A stretch of DNA of 64,000 bases from CAILZL01 sp049840395 (GCA_049840395.1 JASGLD010000005.1:372001-436000), one strand, 5' to 3'. Shown: positions 16,266 to 25,084, counted from the first letter of the stretch. Program-made: numbers and translations. Notes: generated by a model not told the origin, from the sequence alone.

Positions 16266-16958
16266 GTGAGCAATGACCTAGGCGATAATGCCGCGCCCAT
16301 GAATGCCCCATCCAACAACAACTCCGCAGCACCCATCGCCGCCGGCCCCTTCGGTCAATGGCTGCAACAGGCGCGCGCCGCATTGCGTGGCAATGGCGGC
16401 ATGGATGTGCCCTGTGGCGATTGCGTGGGCTGTTGCACTTCGCACTACTCCATTCTGTTGCGGCCGCACGATGCGGCGCTGGATATCGTGCCGGTGAAAT
16501 TCTTATCCAGCGTGCCGGGCCTGTTCTATCCCCACGCCAAGATGAACCCCATGCCCAATGGACACTGCCCCATGTTTCAAGAAGGCAGGTGTTCCATCTA
16601 CGCGCAACGTCCACAGACCTGCCTTGATTACGACTGCCGTGTGTTCGCCGCCGCAGGCATTCCCACCGGCGATAACCGACCGACGATCAATCAACGCATC
16701 AAGCAGTGGCGCTTTACCTATGAGTCGGCAGCCGAACAGCAAGCGCATGCTGCCGTGCAAGCGGCTGCAACTTTTATCAACGAACATAGCGCAGCGTTCC
16801 CGGCGGGCTGGCTGCCTGATAATCCTTCAGGCATCGCCGTGCTGGCAGTGAAGGTGTATGAATTGTTTTTGTCGGAGCCGATGTCGGATGCAGCAGAGAT
16901 GGCCGAGGCCATCGTCAAAGCCAGCCGCGCCTTTGATGCAGCAGGCGTATCCAAGTAA
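16266..16958 (+). CDS. YkgJ-type cysteine-cluster protein
   Basis: The 230-residue protein has the YkgJ/CxxCxxCC zinc- or iron-cluster signature: CGDCVGCC near residue 56, HCPMF, RCSIYAQRPQTCLDYDC. These cysteines likely bind a metal. Function of the family is not settled. GTG at 16266 and ATG at 16299 are both possible starts; neither has a strong ribosome site, and the first 40 residues are low-complexity Asn/Ala/Pro. The stop is directly followed by the ATG of the DUF3025 gene, so the two are translationally coupled. Confidence 0.8.
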   Translation: MSNDLGDNAAPMNAPSNNNSAAPIAAGPFGQWLQQARAALRGNGGMDVPCGDCVGCCTSHYSILLRPHDAALDIVPVKFLSSVPGLFYPHAKMNPMPNGHCPMFQEGRCSIYAQRPQTCLDYDCRVFAAAGIPTGDNRPTINQRIKQWRFTYESAAEQQAHAAVQAAATFINEHSAAFPAGWLPDNPSGIAVLAVKVYELFLSEPMSDAAEMAEAIVKASRAFDAAGVSK

Positions 16959-17762
16959 ATGCGGTCGGCACCCTCAATCGATTGGCAGCAGCCGTGGTAT
17001 GCCTCCATCAAGGAGGCAGCGGCACTCATCATTCAACAACCCGATTGGCTCGCCGCGCTCAATCAACAAAGCGCAGCGTTGCAACTGCACAACCATCGCG
17101 ATCAACCGCTCACCTTTGTCGAACAATCTGCATTACCCGCAGACAAGGCATACGAAGCCTTCATCAGCGAAACCGGCTGCGTACCCACCCGCGACAACCT
17201 GCACGATTTCCTCAACGCACTGGTGTGGCTTAGCTTCCCCAACATCAAACGCCAGCTCAATGCCCTGCAAGCTACTCAGATAGCACAGGCCGGCATCGGC
17301 AAGTCACGCGGTGCGGCCCGCGATGCCGCCACTATCTTTGATGAGAACAGTGCGTTGCTGGTGATTCGCGATTCAACCGAAGCCCGCGCGCTGGCTGCAG
17401 AGTTGGCTAATCACCAATGGCGAAGCGTGTTCCTGGAACAACGCGAATCATTCTGCAAACACATAGAGCCTTGGTTGTTTGGTCATGCCTTGATGGAAAA
17501 GCTAGTTAATCCATACAAAGCCATTACTGCCCATGCGTGGCCGGTGATTGCACCGGATGAGTTCTTTGCCATGACGCATGCAGCCAAGCGTGAATGGTTG
17601 GATGAACAGGTCGCGCAGGATCTTCAGCAGAAGGGTAGGGAGGGTTTAAGCACCGCCTGCTTTACGCCTCTGCAGGTGCTGGGTATTCCAGCTTGGCATT
17701 CGCAGCAGGATGAATCGTTCTATGCGGATACGAAGGTGTTTAGGCCTAAGCCAAGCAGGTGA
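16959..17762 (+). CDS. DUF3025 family protein
   Basis: The 267-residue protein matches DUF3025 by its core: FVEQSALPADKAYEAFISET, VPTRDNLHDFLNALVWLSFP, RGAARDAATIFDENSALLVI and HALMEKLVNPYKAITAHAWP. The family is proteobacterial and uncharacterised. ATG follows the TAA of the YkgJ-type gene with no gap, indicating an operon. No signal peptide or membrane segment is visible. Confidence 0.85.
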   Translation: MRSAPSIDWQQPWYASIKEAAALIIQQPDWLAALNQQSAALQLHNHRDQPLTFVEQSALPADKAYEAFISETGCVPTRDNLHDFLNALVWLSFPNIKRQLNALQATQIAQAGIGKSRGAARDAATIFDENSALLVIRDSTEARALAAELANHQWRSVFLEQRESFCKHIEPWLFGHALMEKLVNPYKAITAHAWPVIAPDEFFAMTHAAKREWLDEQVAQDLQQKGREGLSTACFTPLQVLGIPAWHSQQDESFYADTKVFRPKPSR

Positions 17763-17797
17763 GTACGTGCTCCGGTATCAATGAGATCACCAAAGTT

Positions 17798-17826
17798 CGT
17801 CATGCCCGCGCAGGCGGGCATCCAGT
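17798..17826 (+). repeat. family B palindromic repeat B1
   Basis: CGTCATGCCCGCGCAGGCGG continuing GCATCCAGT. The core ATGCCCGC/GCGGGCAT is a perfect inverted repeat. A second copy lies at 27682-27710 on the other strand. Confidence 0.85.
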
Positions 17827-17900
17827 AGACAATTGTCTTCAACTACATCCCTGCCTGCCATCTGACTTCCAAAGTATCCAATCGGTGGAATAAGACTCAG

Positions 17901-17964
17901 AGCACTTCGGCAAGCTCAGTGACCGGAATCTTTTAACTCCGGTCGCTGAGTTTGTCGAAGCGCT
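17901..17964. repeat. family C long inverted repeat
   Basis: Arms of 27 bases (17901-17927 and 17938-17964; core CTTCGGCAAGCTCAGTGACC against its near-complement) flank a ten-base loop. A few positions differ, mostly as compensable G-T pairs. This is the only copy in the window. Confidence 0.8.
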
Positions 17965-17983
17965 CTTGCTATTAAATCAAGAG

Positions 17984-18023
17984 CGCCCCCACCCTAACCC
18001 TCCCCCGTCGAACAGGGGAGGGG
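17984..18023 (-). repeat. family A palindromic repeat A6
   Basis: GCCCCCACCCTAACCCTCCC followed by a CCGTCGAACAGGGGAGGGG arm. Minus orientation, inverted relative to A7. Confidence 0.9.
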
Positions 18024-18180
18024 ACAGAGCTACGGAGCAGAGCTAGGGGAAACAGTGTTGAAGACAAAGAGTCATTTGCACTGAAGGCATGGTGGGAAGT
18101 GCTGCTGCTAATGCGCACCAAGCAAACTGTGCAAAGCAACCAGAGCCAAGTAATTAGTAGGAAGTGCCTCCGCCTCCATT

Positions 18181-18217
18181 CCCTCCCCCGTTCGACGGGG
18201 GAGGGTTAGGGTGGGGC
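18181..18217 (+). repeat. family A palindromic repeat A7
   Basis: CCCTCCCCCGTTCGACGGGG hairpin plus GAGGGTTAGGGTGGGGC tail. It forms an inverted pair with A6, 157 bases apart. Confidence 0.9.
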
Positions 18218-18355
18218 AACAAACCTTGCAACCTTTCCTTCACCCCAGCCTCCAACACCACCACAACTACCAAGTTGCCGTTACCAACATCCAAGCATTA
18301 GCATCAAACAAATCCCCCGACCGATCCTTCGCCCAAGATCACCAGGAACATTTCC

Positions 18356-19078
18356 ATGCAGCACCCAACAAACAACCGCCGCCAATTCCTAATCGCCGGC
18401 CTGACCACCATCGCTGCAACCGCCACACCCACATGGGCACTAAGCGCCGAACCCACCAAACTCAAGATCGGTGTAGTCGGTTCCGGTCGAGTAGGCAGCT
18501 CACTGGGCGGCGCCTGGGTCAAAGCCGGACATCAAGTGATGTTCTCCTCCACCAATATCGAGAACGATCAAAAGCTCGCCGCCACACTCGGCGCCAATGC
18601 CAAAGCCGGTACGCCGCGCGAAGCGGCCGCCTTCGGTGATGTGCTGCTGATCGCCGTGCCCTTCTCGGCAATGACTGCAGTAAGCAAAGAACTGGAAGGC
18701 CTGCTCAAAGACAAGATCGTCATCGATACCGTTAACGCATCCGAAACACGCGATGGCGCCATCGCCAAAGAAGCGCTTGAAAAAGGCGTGGGCAATGCCA
18801 TGGCAGAACTTTTGCCCGGCGCCTACACCGTGCGCGCCTTCAACGCCATCCAAGCCGCGCGCATGGGTATGGGCCTGCAGAACGCAACGCGCGTCGGCGT
18901 GCCCATCTCCGGTCAGAATGCAGCAGCTATCAGCACCGTCTCTGCATTGATCGCTGAAATCGGTTTCGAGCCGGTGGTGGTCAGCTGGTCACTGTCCGGT
19001 TATCTGCGTCCAGGCACGGCACTAACCGGCGAGAAGTCTCCGGAAGAGATTCGTGAAGCTGTGAGGACGCTGAAATAG
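18356..19078 (+). CDS. Tat-exported NADPH-dependent F420 reductase-like protein
   Basis: The 240-residue protein has a twin-arginine signal (NNRRQFLIAGL, cleavage near WALSAEP). A Rossmann domain of the F420_oxidored family follows (KIGVVGSGRVGSSLGGAWVK, VMFSSTN with NADP phosphate-type loop, DVLLIAVPFSAM and VIDTVN). The C-terminal part is short. Relatives use NADP(H) with a second substrate such as F420 or ferric iron; here the partner is unknown. Tat export would carry the folded, cofactor-loaded protein to the periplasm. Confidence 0.85.
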   Translation: MQHPTNNRRQFLIAGLTTIAATATPTWALSAEPTKLKIGVVGSGRVGSSLGGAWVKAGHQVMFSSTNIENDQKLAATLGANAKAGTPREAAAFGDVLLIAVPFSAMTAVSKELEGLLKDKIVIDTVNASETRDGAIAKEALEKGVGNAMAELLPGAYTVRAFNAIQAARMGMGLQNATRVGVPISGQNAAAISTVSALIAEIGFEPVVVSWSLSGYLRPGTALTGEKSPEEIREAVRTLK

Positions 19079-19087
19079 CGAATGACA

Positions 19088-19119
19088 AAGCATTGCGGCC
19101 TGTTGATGCCGCAATGCTT
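19088..19119 (+). terminator. stem-loop after F420-reductase-like gene
   Basis: A perfect 12-bp stem (AAGCATTGCGGC / GCCGCAATGCTT) with an eight-base loop lies ten bases after the stop codon. There is no T run, so termination efficiency is uncertain. Confidence 0.6.
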
Positions 19120-19151
19120 CTCTACATGGAAACAAATTTGAGGATGTTTAA

Positions 19152-19454
19152 ATGAAATATGCAGCAATAGTTGCGCTTCTATCTGCAACGCCCGTTCTGG
19201 CAGCGAATCAATACGATCCGCCCATCAATTCGACGGTTGAGTTGCTGGAATGGTGCCAGCAAGAGTCGCAAGCCACCTTGATCGGCAAAGGCGACAAGCC
19301 ATTCAATTGGACCGCCTCGCAATGGGATAGCGCCGATACGCTATTCGTTAAAGGCAGTTGGCGCAGCGGCGTTAAGGAAGTAGTCGTTGAATGCCGTGTC
19401 GGAAAGGGCGCGAAGAGAAGTTATGCGTCCATCTCGATCCACGACCCAAAATGA
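19152..19454 (+). CDS. small secreted protein of unknown function
   Basis: The 100-residue product has a Sec signal (MKYAAIVALLSATPVLA) and a mature part with two cysteines (ELLEWCQQES, VVVECRVG) likely to form a disulfide. The size and the WCQ position recall Rap1a/Tai-type immunity or small lysozyme-inhibitor folds, but the match is too weak to claim. The start follows TTGAGGATG. A family A repeat begins 26 bases past the stop. Confidence 0.6.
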   Translation: MKYAAIVALLSATPVLAANQYDPPINSTVELLEWCQQESQATLIGKGDKPFNWTASQWDSADTLFVKGSWRSGVKEVVVECRVGKGAKRSYASISIHDPK

Positions 19455-19479
19455 TCTAATAATCTTCCGCCGATTGATC

Positions 19480-19517
19480 CCCTCCCCCGTTCGACGGGGG
19501 AGGGCCAGGGTGGGGGC
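19480..19517 (+). repeat. family A palindromic repeat A8
   Basis: CCCTCCCCCGTTCGACGGGG hairpin plus GAGGGCCAGGGTGGGGGC tail, between two convergent genes. The bases just before it (CGATTGATC) are shared with A10. Confidence 0.92.
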
Positions 19518-19574
19518 ATTCCAGAATCCGAAACGCAGATTCCTTTTCTCTGTTTGATACGAGAAGCCTGTAAC

Positions 19575-20033
19575 TCAATTGTTGAGTCGCTGCTCCAAAT
19601 CCGCGATAACAGCATGCCATTCGGCAGCAACTTTAGCGTCACCCTCTTCCCACAACTCTTTCAACTCAGACTTCGTCTTAATGTGGGCAACGGCTTCGCG
19701 AGCAAGTTGAACAAACGCGGGAGAGAAATCGTGTGAATGTTCTTGCACCCACTCAGCAACCCCATCGGGCAACTTAGCAAGCGGATGCCCAAGCCAACAT
19801 GCAACGATCTCAGCTGCAGCAAGCGCCTCCGATGCAATAGGAGCTTCCAGGTAAGCCTCTACCGGCTGGCGTCCAAGCAACTTGCCAACCAGGGAGGGCT
19901 GTTGTGGAGTGCTCTGCGCGATGGCCTGCGTTAAAGCAGACCGAACAGAAGATGTGCTGCCGTTCTCGCACAGCTCACCGATCCAATCCAACGCATCATC
20001 GTTCCCGAAGTTTCCCGCATCCCAAGCGCCCAT
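19575..20033 (-). CDS. DUF4259 family protein
   Basis: The 152-residue protein opens with the DUF4259 hallmark MGAWDAGNFGNDDALDWIGE. The rest is helical with IASEALAAAEIVACWLGHPL. The family is widespread, cytoplasmic and uncharacterised, often found near immunity-type genes. The start at 20033 follows TGAGGAACG; an upstream TTG/ATG extension lacks the family motif. It is convergent with the small secreted protein. Confidence 0.88.
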   Translation of the reverse strand: MGAWDAGNFGNDDALDWIGELCENGSTSSVRSALTQAIAQSTPQQPSLVGKLLGRQPVEAYLEAPIASEALAAAEIVACWLGHPLAKLPDGVAEWVQEHSHDFSPAFVQLAREAVAHIKTKSELKELWEEGDAKVAAEWHAVIADLEQRLNN

Positions 20034-20148
20034 TGTCGTTCCTCGTTTATTTGATAGCGAAATCAAGCAAGCAGTCTAAGAGCAAGAACGATTCATCATA
20101 ACAGTCGTCCGCAAAACAATTGGCTAAGCTCCCGAACGCCTCTTCATC

Positions 20149-20186
20149 CCCTCCCCCGTTCGACGGGGGAGGGCCAGGGTGGGGGC
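20149..20186 (+). repeat. family A palindromic repeat A9
   Basis: CCCTCCCCCGTTCGACGGGG hairpin plus GAGGGCCAGGGTGGGGGC tail. It lies in the 326-base gap between the divergent DUF4259 and DUF1835 genes; the rest of that gap shows nothing recognisable. Confidence 0.92.
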
Positions 20187-20359
20187 AAAGCATCCCACCA
20201 CCACGTTGACTCCAACCTACACCCCAACCACAATCCCCTCGCTCGGTCGAAGCATCCACGCTCGCGGAAAGGGCTGCGCCCACGACAAGATTGGGGACTT
20301 CTTCATCCACGTCCCTTTTCTGTCTGAGGCGGGCGCAGGCATACGAAAGGGGATTCATC

Positions 20360-21697
20360 ATGGCCGACCCGACTGGGCGAGCGCCTTCCGCGTTTCGCCT
20401 CAATCTCGAACAGCAAAAGAAACGCGCTAAAGACTTGCTGCGCGCCGCGCACGCGGGCGAAGCCGAAGCGCTGGCACGCATCGCCGCAACTCATCGACCC
20501 AGCGGGCCTGTGAAGCCCGATGAAGTTCATACCTCAGCGCCACACAGTGCCCCGTTGAAACTGGCCGACGCGCAGTTCGCCATCGCTCGCGAATTGCGTT
20601 TCACCAGCTGGGCAAAATTGAAATCGCATATCGAATTGATGGATCGCGAATGGACCGACATCGAGCGCAACCCACACGCGCCCGATGGCGACATGAAGAC
20701 GCTGCATATTCGTTGCGGTCACGACATTCAAAACACACTCGCGCAGGCGGGGTTCGTCGGCGATTTCCACGCGCACATCACCCCCTATTGTCAGGGACCG
20801 GTGACCAATGGCCCCGAACGCCATGAACTGATGGCCCGCTTCATCATCGACGCCTATGCTGAGTTCATACGCAAAGACAGAGCGCTGGAATATGAAGCAG
20901 TACTCGAAGGCGAACGCCGCGAAGACGACCAGCTGCTAACGACCGCGTTCGACTACGAGCGCATCGTCATCTGGATGGAGCACGACAGCTGGGACCAACT
21001 CATCTTGATTCGCCTGCTTGCTCACTATGCGGATGCCCAGCGACCGCGCCAGCTGGAGCTGATTGCAATCAACGAGTTTCCCGGCGGCGAGCGATTCCTC
21101 GGCGTCGGACAACTTCCGCCTGAAGCGCTGCGCCTGCTGTGGCCCTCGCGCATGCCGATCACACCGGCGCAACTCGCACTCGGCCGACAAGCGTGGCACG
21201 CACTCACCTCACCCGACCCACGAACGCTGGCAGCCATCGCGCGCTCGGGCACACCCGCGCTGCCGATGCTCGCCCCGGCGCTGCATAGACATTTGCGTGA
21301 ATTGCCCTGCGTAGAAAACGGCTTGAGCCTCTCGCAGCAGCTAATACTTCAAACGCTTGTTGAGCATGAAACCCTCAAGCTTAATGACCTGCACTGGATC
21401 TTGACGTTTGAACGCGATCCCCTGCCTTTCCTTACCGATGCAGGCCTCGAGCACGTAGTCAAACAAATGGAGCATGCGGCCGAGCCGCCTTTATTGCGCA
21501 CGCTGACAACGCCCGGCGAGCGTTCGTTCAATGACACACTCACCATCACCGATGCAGGTCGGGCAGTGATCAGCGGTGTTCGAGACTGGCATTCGCTAAA
21601 GCCTGCGCCCCGATGGGTGGGCGGCGTGCAGATCATGCCCGGCCGTCCTGGCTGGCGATGGAACGAATCAACGCGTGAACCCGTGCGGGTGGCATAG
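20360..21697 (+). CDS. DUF1835 domain protein
   Basis: The 445-residue protein has an N-terminal helical part (about 1-95) resembling ankyrin-associated leaders (FRLNLEQQKKRAKDLLRAAH, FAIARELRFTSWAKLKSHIE). DUF1835 follows (LHIRCGHDIQNTLAQAGFVG, then DFHAHITPYCQGPV), and then a DUF3658-type C-terminal domain (LTAFDYE-like TAFDYERIVIWMEHDSWDQL, PITPAQLALGRQAWHAL). Proteins of this architecture are uncharacterised. The start at 20360 follows AAAGGGG; a longer frame beginning at 20291 has no ribosome site. It is a single gene. Confidence 0.85.
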   Translation: MADPTGRAPSAFRLNLEQQKKRAKDLLRAAHAGEAEALARIAATHRPSGPVKPDEVHTSAPHSAPLKLADAQFAIARELRFTSWAKLKSHIELMDREWTDIERNPHAPDGDMKTLHIRCGHDIQNTLAQAGFVGDFHAHITPYCQGPVTNGPERHELMARFIIDAYAEFIRKDRALEYEAVLEGERREDDQLLTTAFDYERIVIWMEHDSWDQLILIRLLAHYADAQRPRQLELIAINEFPGGERFLGVGQLPPEALRLLWPSRMPITPAQLALGRQAWHALTSPDPRTLAAIARSGTPALPMLAPALHRHLRELPCVENGLSLSQQLILQTLVEHETLKLNDLHWILTFERDPLPFLTDAGLEHVVKQMEHAAEPPLLRTLTTPGERSFNDTLTITDAGRAVISGVRDWHSLKPAPRWVGGVQIMPGRPGWRWNESTREPVRVA

Positions 21698-22078
21698 CGT
21701 CGCTAACTAACAGAACGAACTCGCACGCAACACGCCACGTAAACAAAACCCAGCCCAACCCGCCGCCGATTGATCCCCTACCCCGTTCGATGGAGGAGGG
21801 TTAGGGTGGGGGGCATGCATAAGCTGAAGATCATCATGCTTCTCAAGCAACCTGCGTACGTGAACCTGCTGGGCATCAAGGGCATGGGTGTTGGGGACGG
21901 TGGGCGTGAATGCGGCGATGGCGGATGCGGTTTGTTATGTTGCGGGGTGAAGGTCAGGGGATTGCAGCTGAGGGTGGAGCAGTTGCAGAGCCCAAAACAT
22001 TGAGGCGACTAGCTTCTGACATGCAAGAGGCTTATCCTTCCCGCCCGAGAAACTAGAGGTCAGCCAATCACACAACGC
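21698..22078. other. 381-base intergenic, left edge of low-GC island
   Basis: It holds one degenerate family A element (A10) and a G-rich segment to about 22000. Base composition falls visibly from about 22010 onward, where the accessory cassette begins. No gene was seen. Confidence 0.5.
21776..21814 (+). repeat. family A palindromic repeat A10 (degenerate)
   Basis: CCCTACCCCGTTCGATGGAG followed by GAGGGTTAGGGTGGGGGGC. Several stem positions are mutated. The upstream CCGATTGATC matches A8. Confidence 0.8.
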
Positions 22079-22987
22079 ATGACCGATATTGAAAAAATGA
22101 CGGACCTAGGATCAGAACAATTAGCCGCCATTTCCCGTCTCTTCTCGTCTAGTGTTATTCGAGAGATGGCCAGAAAAGGAAAATCGCCACTCTTCGCAAG
22201 ATTGGCGCAGCAATCTAATTTGCTTAGTTCCCTCTCGACGTCACAGTGTGTTTACAGTCTTTTCGATGCTGCCTTTTCTCTCCTAAAGCGAGAAGGCTAC
22301 AGGCATGAATACGTTTATAAGGCAGCTCTGACACATAGAATTCTTCTGGGTAAACACTCTCTTCATACGGCATCAATGCTGAATGAGTTCCGGGTTGGTG
22401 AGTGCAAGGCCGATCTTGCAATTCTTAACGGCACCGCCACCGTTTATGAAGTGAAGTCAGAGCGCGACTCATTGAGTAGGCTTGAACGGCAAGTGGCTGC
22501 ATACGCCCGAGTATTTGCGAAGGTATATGTTATTGCCGGTGAAAATCATGTTGATGCCGTAATGAACACGGTCCCCGAAGAAGTCGGGGTCATGCGCCTC
22601 AGCAGCCGCTACCAAATTTCAACGCTGCGAGAAGCGGCTGATTTACCGGAGCGGACATCACCAGCCGCCATCTTCGACTCTATTCGTACATTAGAAGCGA
22701 AAATGATCCTTCAGTCTTTGGGAATCTCAGTTCCAAAGGTTCCGAACACAGAGCTAAATGGTGTACTGAAAAAGCTATTCGTCACACTAGACCCATGTGA
22801 AGCTCATGCTGGGATGGTGAAGGTACTGAAAAAAACACGGGACTTATTACCCCTTTCCCATTTAGTTGACCAGCTGCCGCATTCTCTCCAAACTGCGGCT
22901 CTATCAATTCCGCTTAGAAAGATTGATCACACGCGGCTTGTGTCCGCAGTTAATACGTGTTTAAAGGATGCAATGGAGTGGGCATAG
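22079..22987 (+). CDS. sce7726 family protein (PD-(D/E)xK nuclease-like)
   Basis: The 302-residue protein matches the sce7726 family in its core HRILLGKHSLHTASMLNEFR continuing VGECKADLAI. The fold looks like a PD-(D/E)xK nuclease: E103, D112 (KADLAI), E124-V-K126 (VYEVKSE) and a following Q138 on a helix. No nuclease activity is established for the family as far as I know. It is the first gene of a tight three-gene unit; the sce7725 gene starts four bases after its stop. Codon use and GC are lower than in flanking housekeeping genes, suggesting transfer. A role in defence or toxicity is inference. Confidence 0.8.
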   Translation: MTDIEKMTDLGSEQLAAISRLFSSSVIREMARKGKSPLFARLAQQSNLLSSLSTSQCVYSLFDAAFSLLKREGYRHEYVYKAALTHRILLGKHSLHTASMLNEFRVGECKADLAILNGTATVYEVKSERDSLSRLERQVAAYARVFAKVYVIAGENHVDAVMNTVPEEVGVMRLSSRYQISTLREAADLPERTSPAAIFDSIRTLEAKMILQSLGISVPKVPNTELNGVLKKLFVTLDPCEAHAGMVKVLKKTRDLLPLSHLVDQLPHSLQTAALSIPLRKIDHTRLVSAVNTCLKDAMEWA

Positions 22988-22991
22988 GCAC

Positions 22992-23933
22992 ATGTATCAT
23001 CCATATTTTCGTGGCAAGCAGTACGAACTAATAACGATAAGAGAGATGGCCGCGCTTCTTAAAGCGGCAAACTTTCGCCCAATTATCGAACCGGTGAGAG
23101 AAACTCTCGGTGGCTTGCAAAAGGCGCTCGACGCTGTTGTTGAAGAGCAGGGTCGCGCCATCGTAATTGTGAATCCGCATCATGGCGACCTTTCCGAGGA
23201 CGGTGAGCCGCTGACCGCACTTCTAAAGGAAAAATTTGCTTTGCCTGGCATTTCAGCGGGCATTCTTCTCAAGCAAGATACAACGCTAGATGAAGCCATT
23301 GAGTGCTATGAGGCGCACGCAAATCATGCGCCTTCATTCATCCATGCCGGTTTCACCGATCCAAAGGCATTGGCGACGAAACTAGGGAATCCAACGCAAG
23401 AGCATTGCCATATTTTCTTCGACCGGTTCTGTGGAAAGTTATATCAAAAGCACTTTAAGGGCGCACATAGGGTCTTGCTTAGGGACGGTTTTGAGAAAAA
23501 ACGAAACGCCGATTACGACCCCATCGAACCGTTCTCTGATCTGCATGTGACGTTTATAGATGAAGGAATGAATGGCTTTGGCGACTTCTTGATCGTCGGT
23601 GACGACTTCAGTGAAGGTGGCGGTCCCGCTTATGCCGTAGCGATTCATCTAACCTTTATCGACCGTGATCAAGATGACGTGATGAAAATCTATCATTTTG
23701 TATCTGATAGCAAAGACACTCCCAAAGATCCTGCGGGTAAGTTTGCCGAGGCGCTTGCCAAAATGATGAAGACATTAAATAAGCGTGGGTCAAAGGTGGT
23801 TGAAACGGAGGCAGTTAAGGAATTCCGCGCCTTTCATCAACAGGGACACTTTCCTGGATTGGGCTACGTCAAAAAGCTGTCGATGAACCATCATATCGAG
23901 ACACTCGCCGCCTATCTCAAAACAGCAAAATAG
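22992..23933 (+). CDS. sce7725 family protein
   Basis: The 313-residue protein starts with the family signature MYHPYFRGKQYELITIREMA and continues with RPIIEPVRETLGGLQKAL and VIVNPHHGDL. It resembles phage T4 beta-like proteins in layout (an N-terminal YxPxxRGKxxE block and repeated strand-helix units). Function is unknown. The start at 22992 is chosen over upstream 22968 because it gives the conserved N-terminus and avoids overlap. It lies four bases after sce7726 and seven before the RES gene, so all three should be co-expressed and may form a complex (inference). Confidence 0.8.
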   Translation: MYHPYFRGKQYELITIREMAALLKAANFRPIIEPVRETLGGLQKALDAVVEEQGRAIVIVNPHHGDLSEDGEPLTALLKEKFALPGISAGILLKQDTTLDEAIECYEAHANHAPSFIHAGFTDPKALATKLGNPTQEHCHIFFDRFCGKLYQKHFKGAHRVLLRDGFEKKRNADYDPIEPFSDLHVTFIDEGMNGFGDFLIVGDDFSEGGGPAYAVAIHLTFIDRDQDDVMKIYHFVSDSKDTPKDPAGKFAEALAKMMKTLNKRGSKVVETEAVKEFRAFHQQGHFPGLGYVKKLSMNHHIETLAAYLKTAK

Positions 23934-23940
23934 GGTCGCC

Positions 23941-24981
23941 ATGAAGTGCTGTGCAGGATGCTTCGGAGATAGGGGTCTCGCCAATGACCTTATCCCGGCA
24001 CGATCGTTCAAGCTGGGAGTTGAAATTGGCCGCTGCTCCTATTGCGAATCTGACAATGTAGTTGTCTTAACGCCTGATCAGCTATCCGAATACTTCGATC
24101 TTCTAATAAGCGCTTATCGAGAGGATACGAACGGAAGGCTTCTTGTCCAATGGTTTCGCGAAGATTGGGGAATGTTCGACCATCCTCGAATGGATGACCA
24201 CAGAGCTAAGGATTTGCTTAGTGAAATAATGGACGATGGCGAAATCGTAAGACGATCATTTTCTCCAGTAAATAAACCTTTAACAGACCGACTCAATGAG
24301 TGGGAAGAGCTGCGCAACGAGCTTATGTACCAAAATCGATTCTTTCCAAACGTGGATATAGATCTGGATCAATTTAGAGAACTCCTTGGACATTTAAAGC
24401 TGAAAGCGAATGAGATCCCTGATTTATGGTATCGCGCGCGAATTCAGAATGGCGACAGCATGTATCCCTTGAATCAGATGGGCGCTCCCCCGAAAAGAAT
24501 TGCATCGCATGGCAGGGCCAATCCGGCTGGTATCCCCTATCTTTATCTCGGCTCGACGCAAAACACGGCCATCGCAGAAGTCCGCCCACATACTGGCGAG
24601 ATTGCTTGTGTCGCAGATTTCAGAACTCCCACCGACTTGAAGTTAGTTGATCTGCGAAGGCCGAGAAAAATGGTCTCTCCATTTCTTCTAGTGGACGCCG
24701 AAGATATTGGAAGAATGCGAAGTGATCTACCATTCCTGGAACGTCTTGGTGAGGAGCTTACAAGACCAGTATTACCACAGGCTGCCGCTATTGATTACAC
24801 GCCAAGCCAATACCTTTGCGAATTCATAAAAAAGAGCGGCTATAACGGCGTGATTTATCGAAGCTCGGTGAGTAACGGAATTAACCTGGCTTTATTTAAT
24901 CCATCCCAGGCCCAAGCTGGTCAGGTGGTTCAGTATCGAGTTGATCGTGTATCGGTTGATGTGGCAGCAGTTAGAGAATGA
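23941..24981 (+). CDS. RES-domain protein (putative NAD+-degrading toxin) with zinc-ribbon N-terminus
   Basis: The 346-residue protein has an N-terminal cysteine cluster (CAGC at 4-7, CSYC at 32-35), which would bind zinc, then a helical HEPN/RES-type N-domain to about 155. A C-terminal RES domain follows: YRARI (164-168), R192 in GRANPAGIPYLYLG, E213 in TAIAEVRPH, and the Ser region YNGVIYRSSVSNGINLALFN. RES domains are known toxins that phosphorolyse or hydrolyse NAD+ in type II toxin-antitoxin systems (ParS/MbcT type). Here no Xre-type antitoxin sits beside it; instead it ends an sce7726-sce7725 operon. NADase activity in this protein is inferred from family. Confidence 0.85.
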   Translation: MKCCAGCFGDRGLANDLIPARSFKLGVEIGRCSYCESDNVVVLTPDQLSEYFDLLISAYREDTNGRLLVQWFREDWGMFDHPRMDDHRAKDLLSEIMDDGEIVRRSFSPVNKPLTDRLNEWEELRNELMYQNRFFPNVDIDLDQFRELLGHLKLKANEIPDLWYRARIQNGDSMYPLNQMGAPPKRIASHGRANPAGIPYLYLGSTQNTAIAEVRPHTGEIACVADFRTPTDLKLVDLRRPRKMVSPFLLVDAEDIGRMRSDLPFLERLGEELTRPVLPQAAAIDYTPSQYLCEFIKKSGYNGVIYRSSVSNGINLALFNPSQAQAGQVVQYRVDRVSVDVAAVRE

Positions 24982-25084
24982 GCGTTACCTGATATAGAGG
25001 CGTGATGAATTTTATATAGCCGTCGATGCTAATGAGGTGAAAATCATCATGCTCTCCGAGCGAGACATACGCGAATCTGACGTT

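Larger units (their letters stand above)
17763..18355. other. 593-base intergenic repeat cluster
   Basis: No gene is visible here. The region holds one family B element, one long family C hairpin and two family A elements in inverted orientation (each listed separately), plus about 150 bases of unassigned sequence at 18024-18180. The promoter of the downstream F420-reductase-like gene must lie near its right end. Confidence 0.7.

Noticed and set aside
13316..21814. Series of similar GC-rich repeats as a CRISPR array
   Set aside because: Spacing is irregular (tens to thousands of bases), orientation alternates, genes lie between copies and no cas gene is near.
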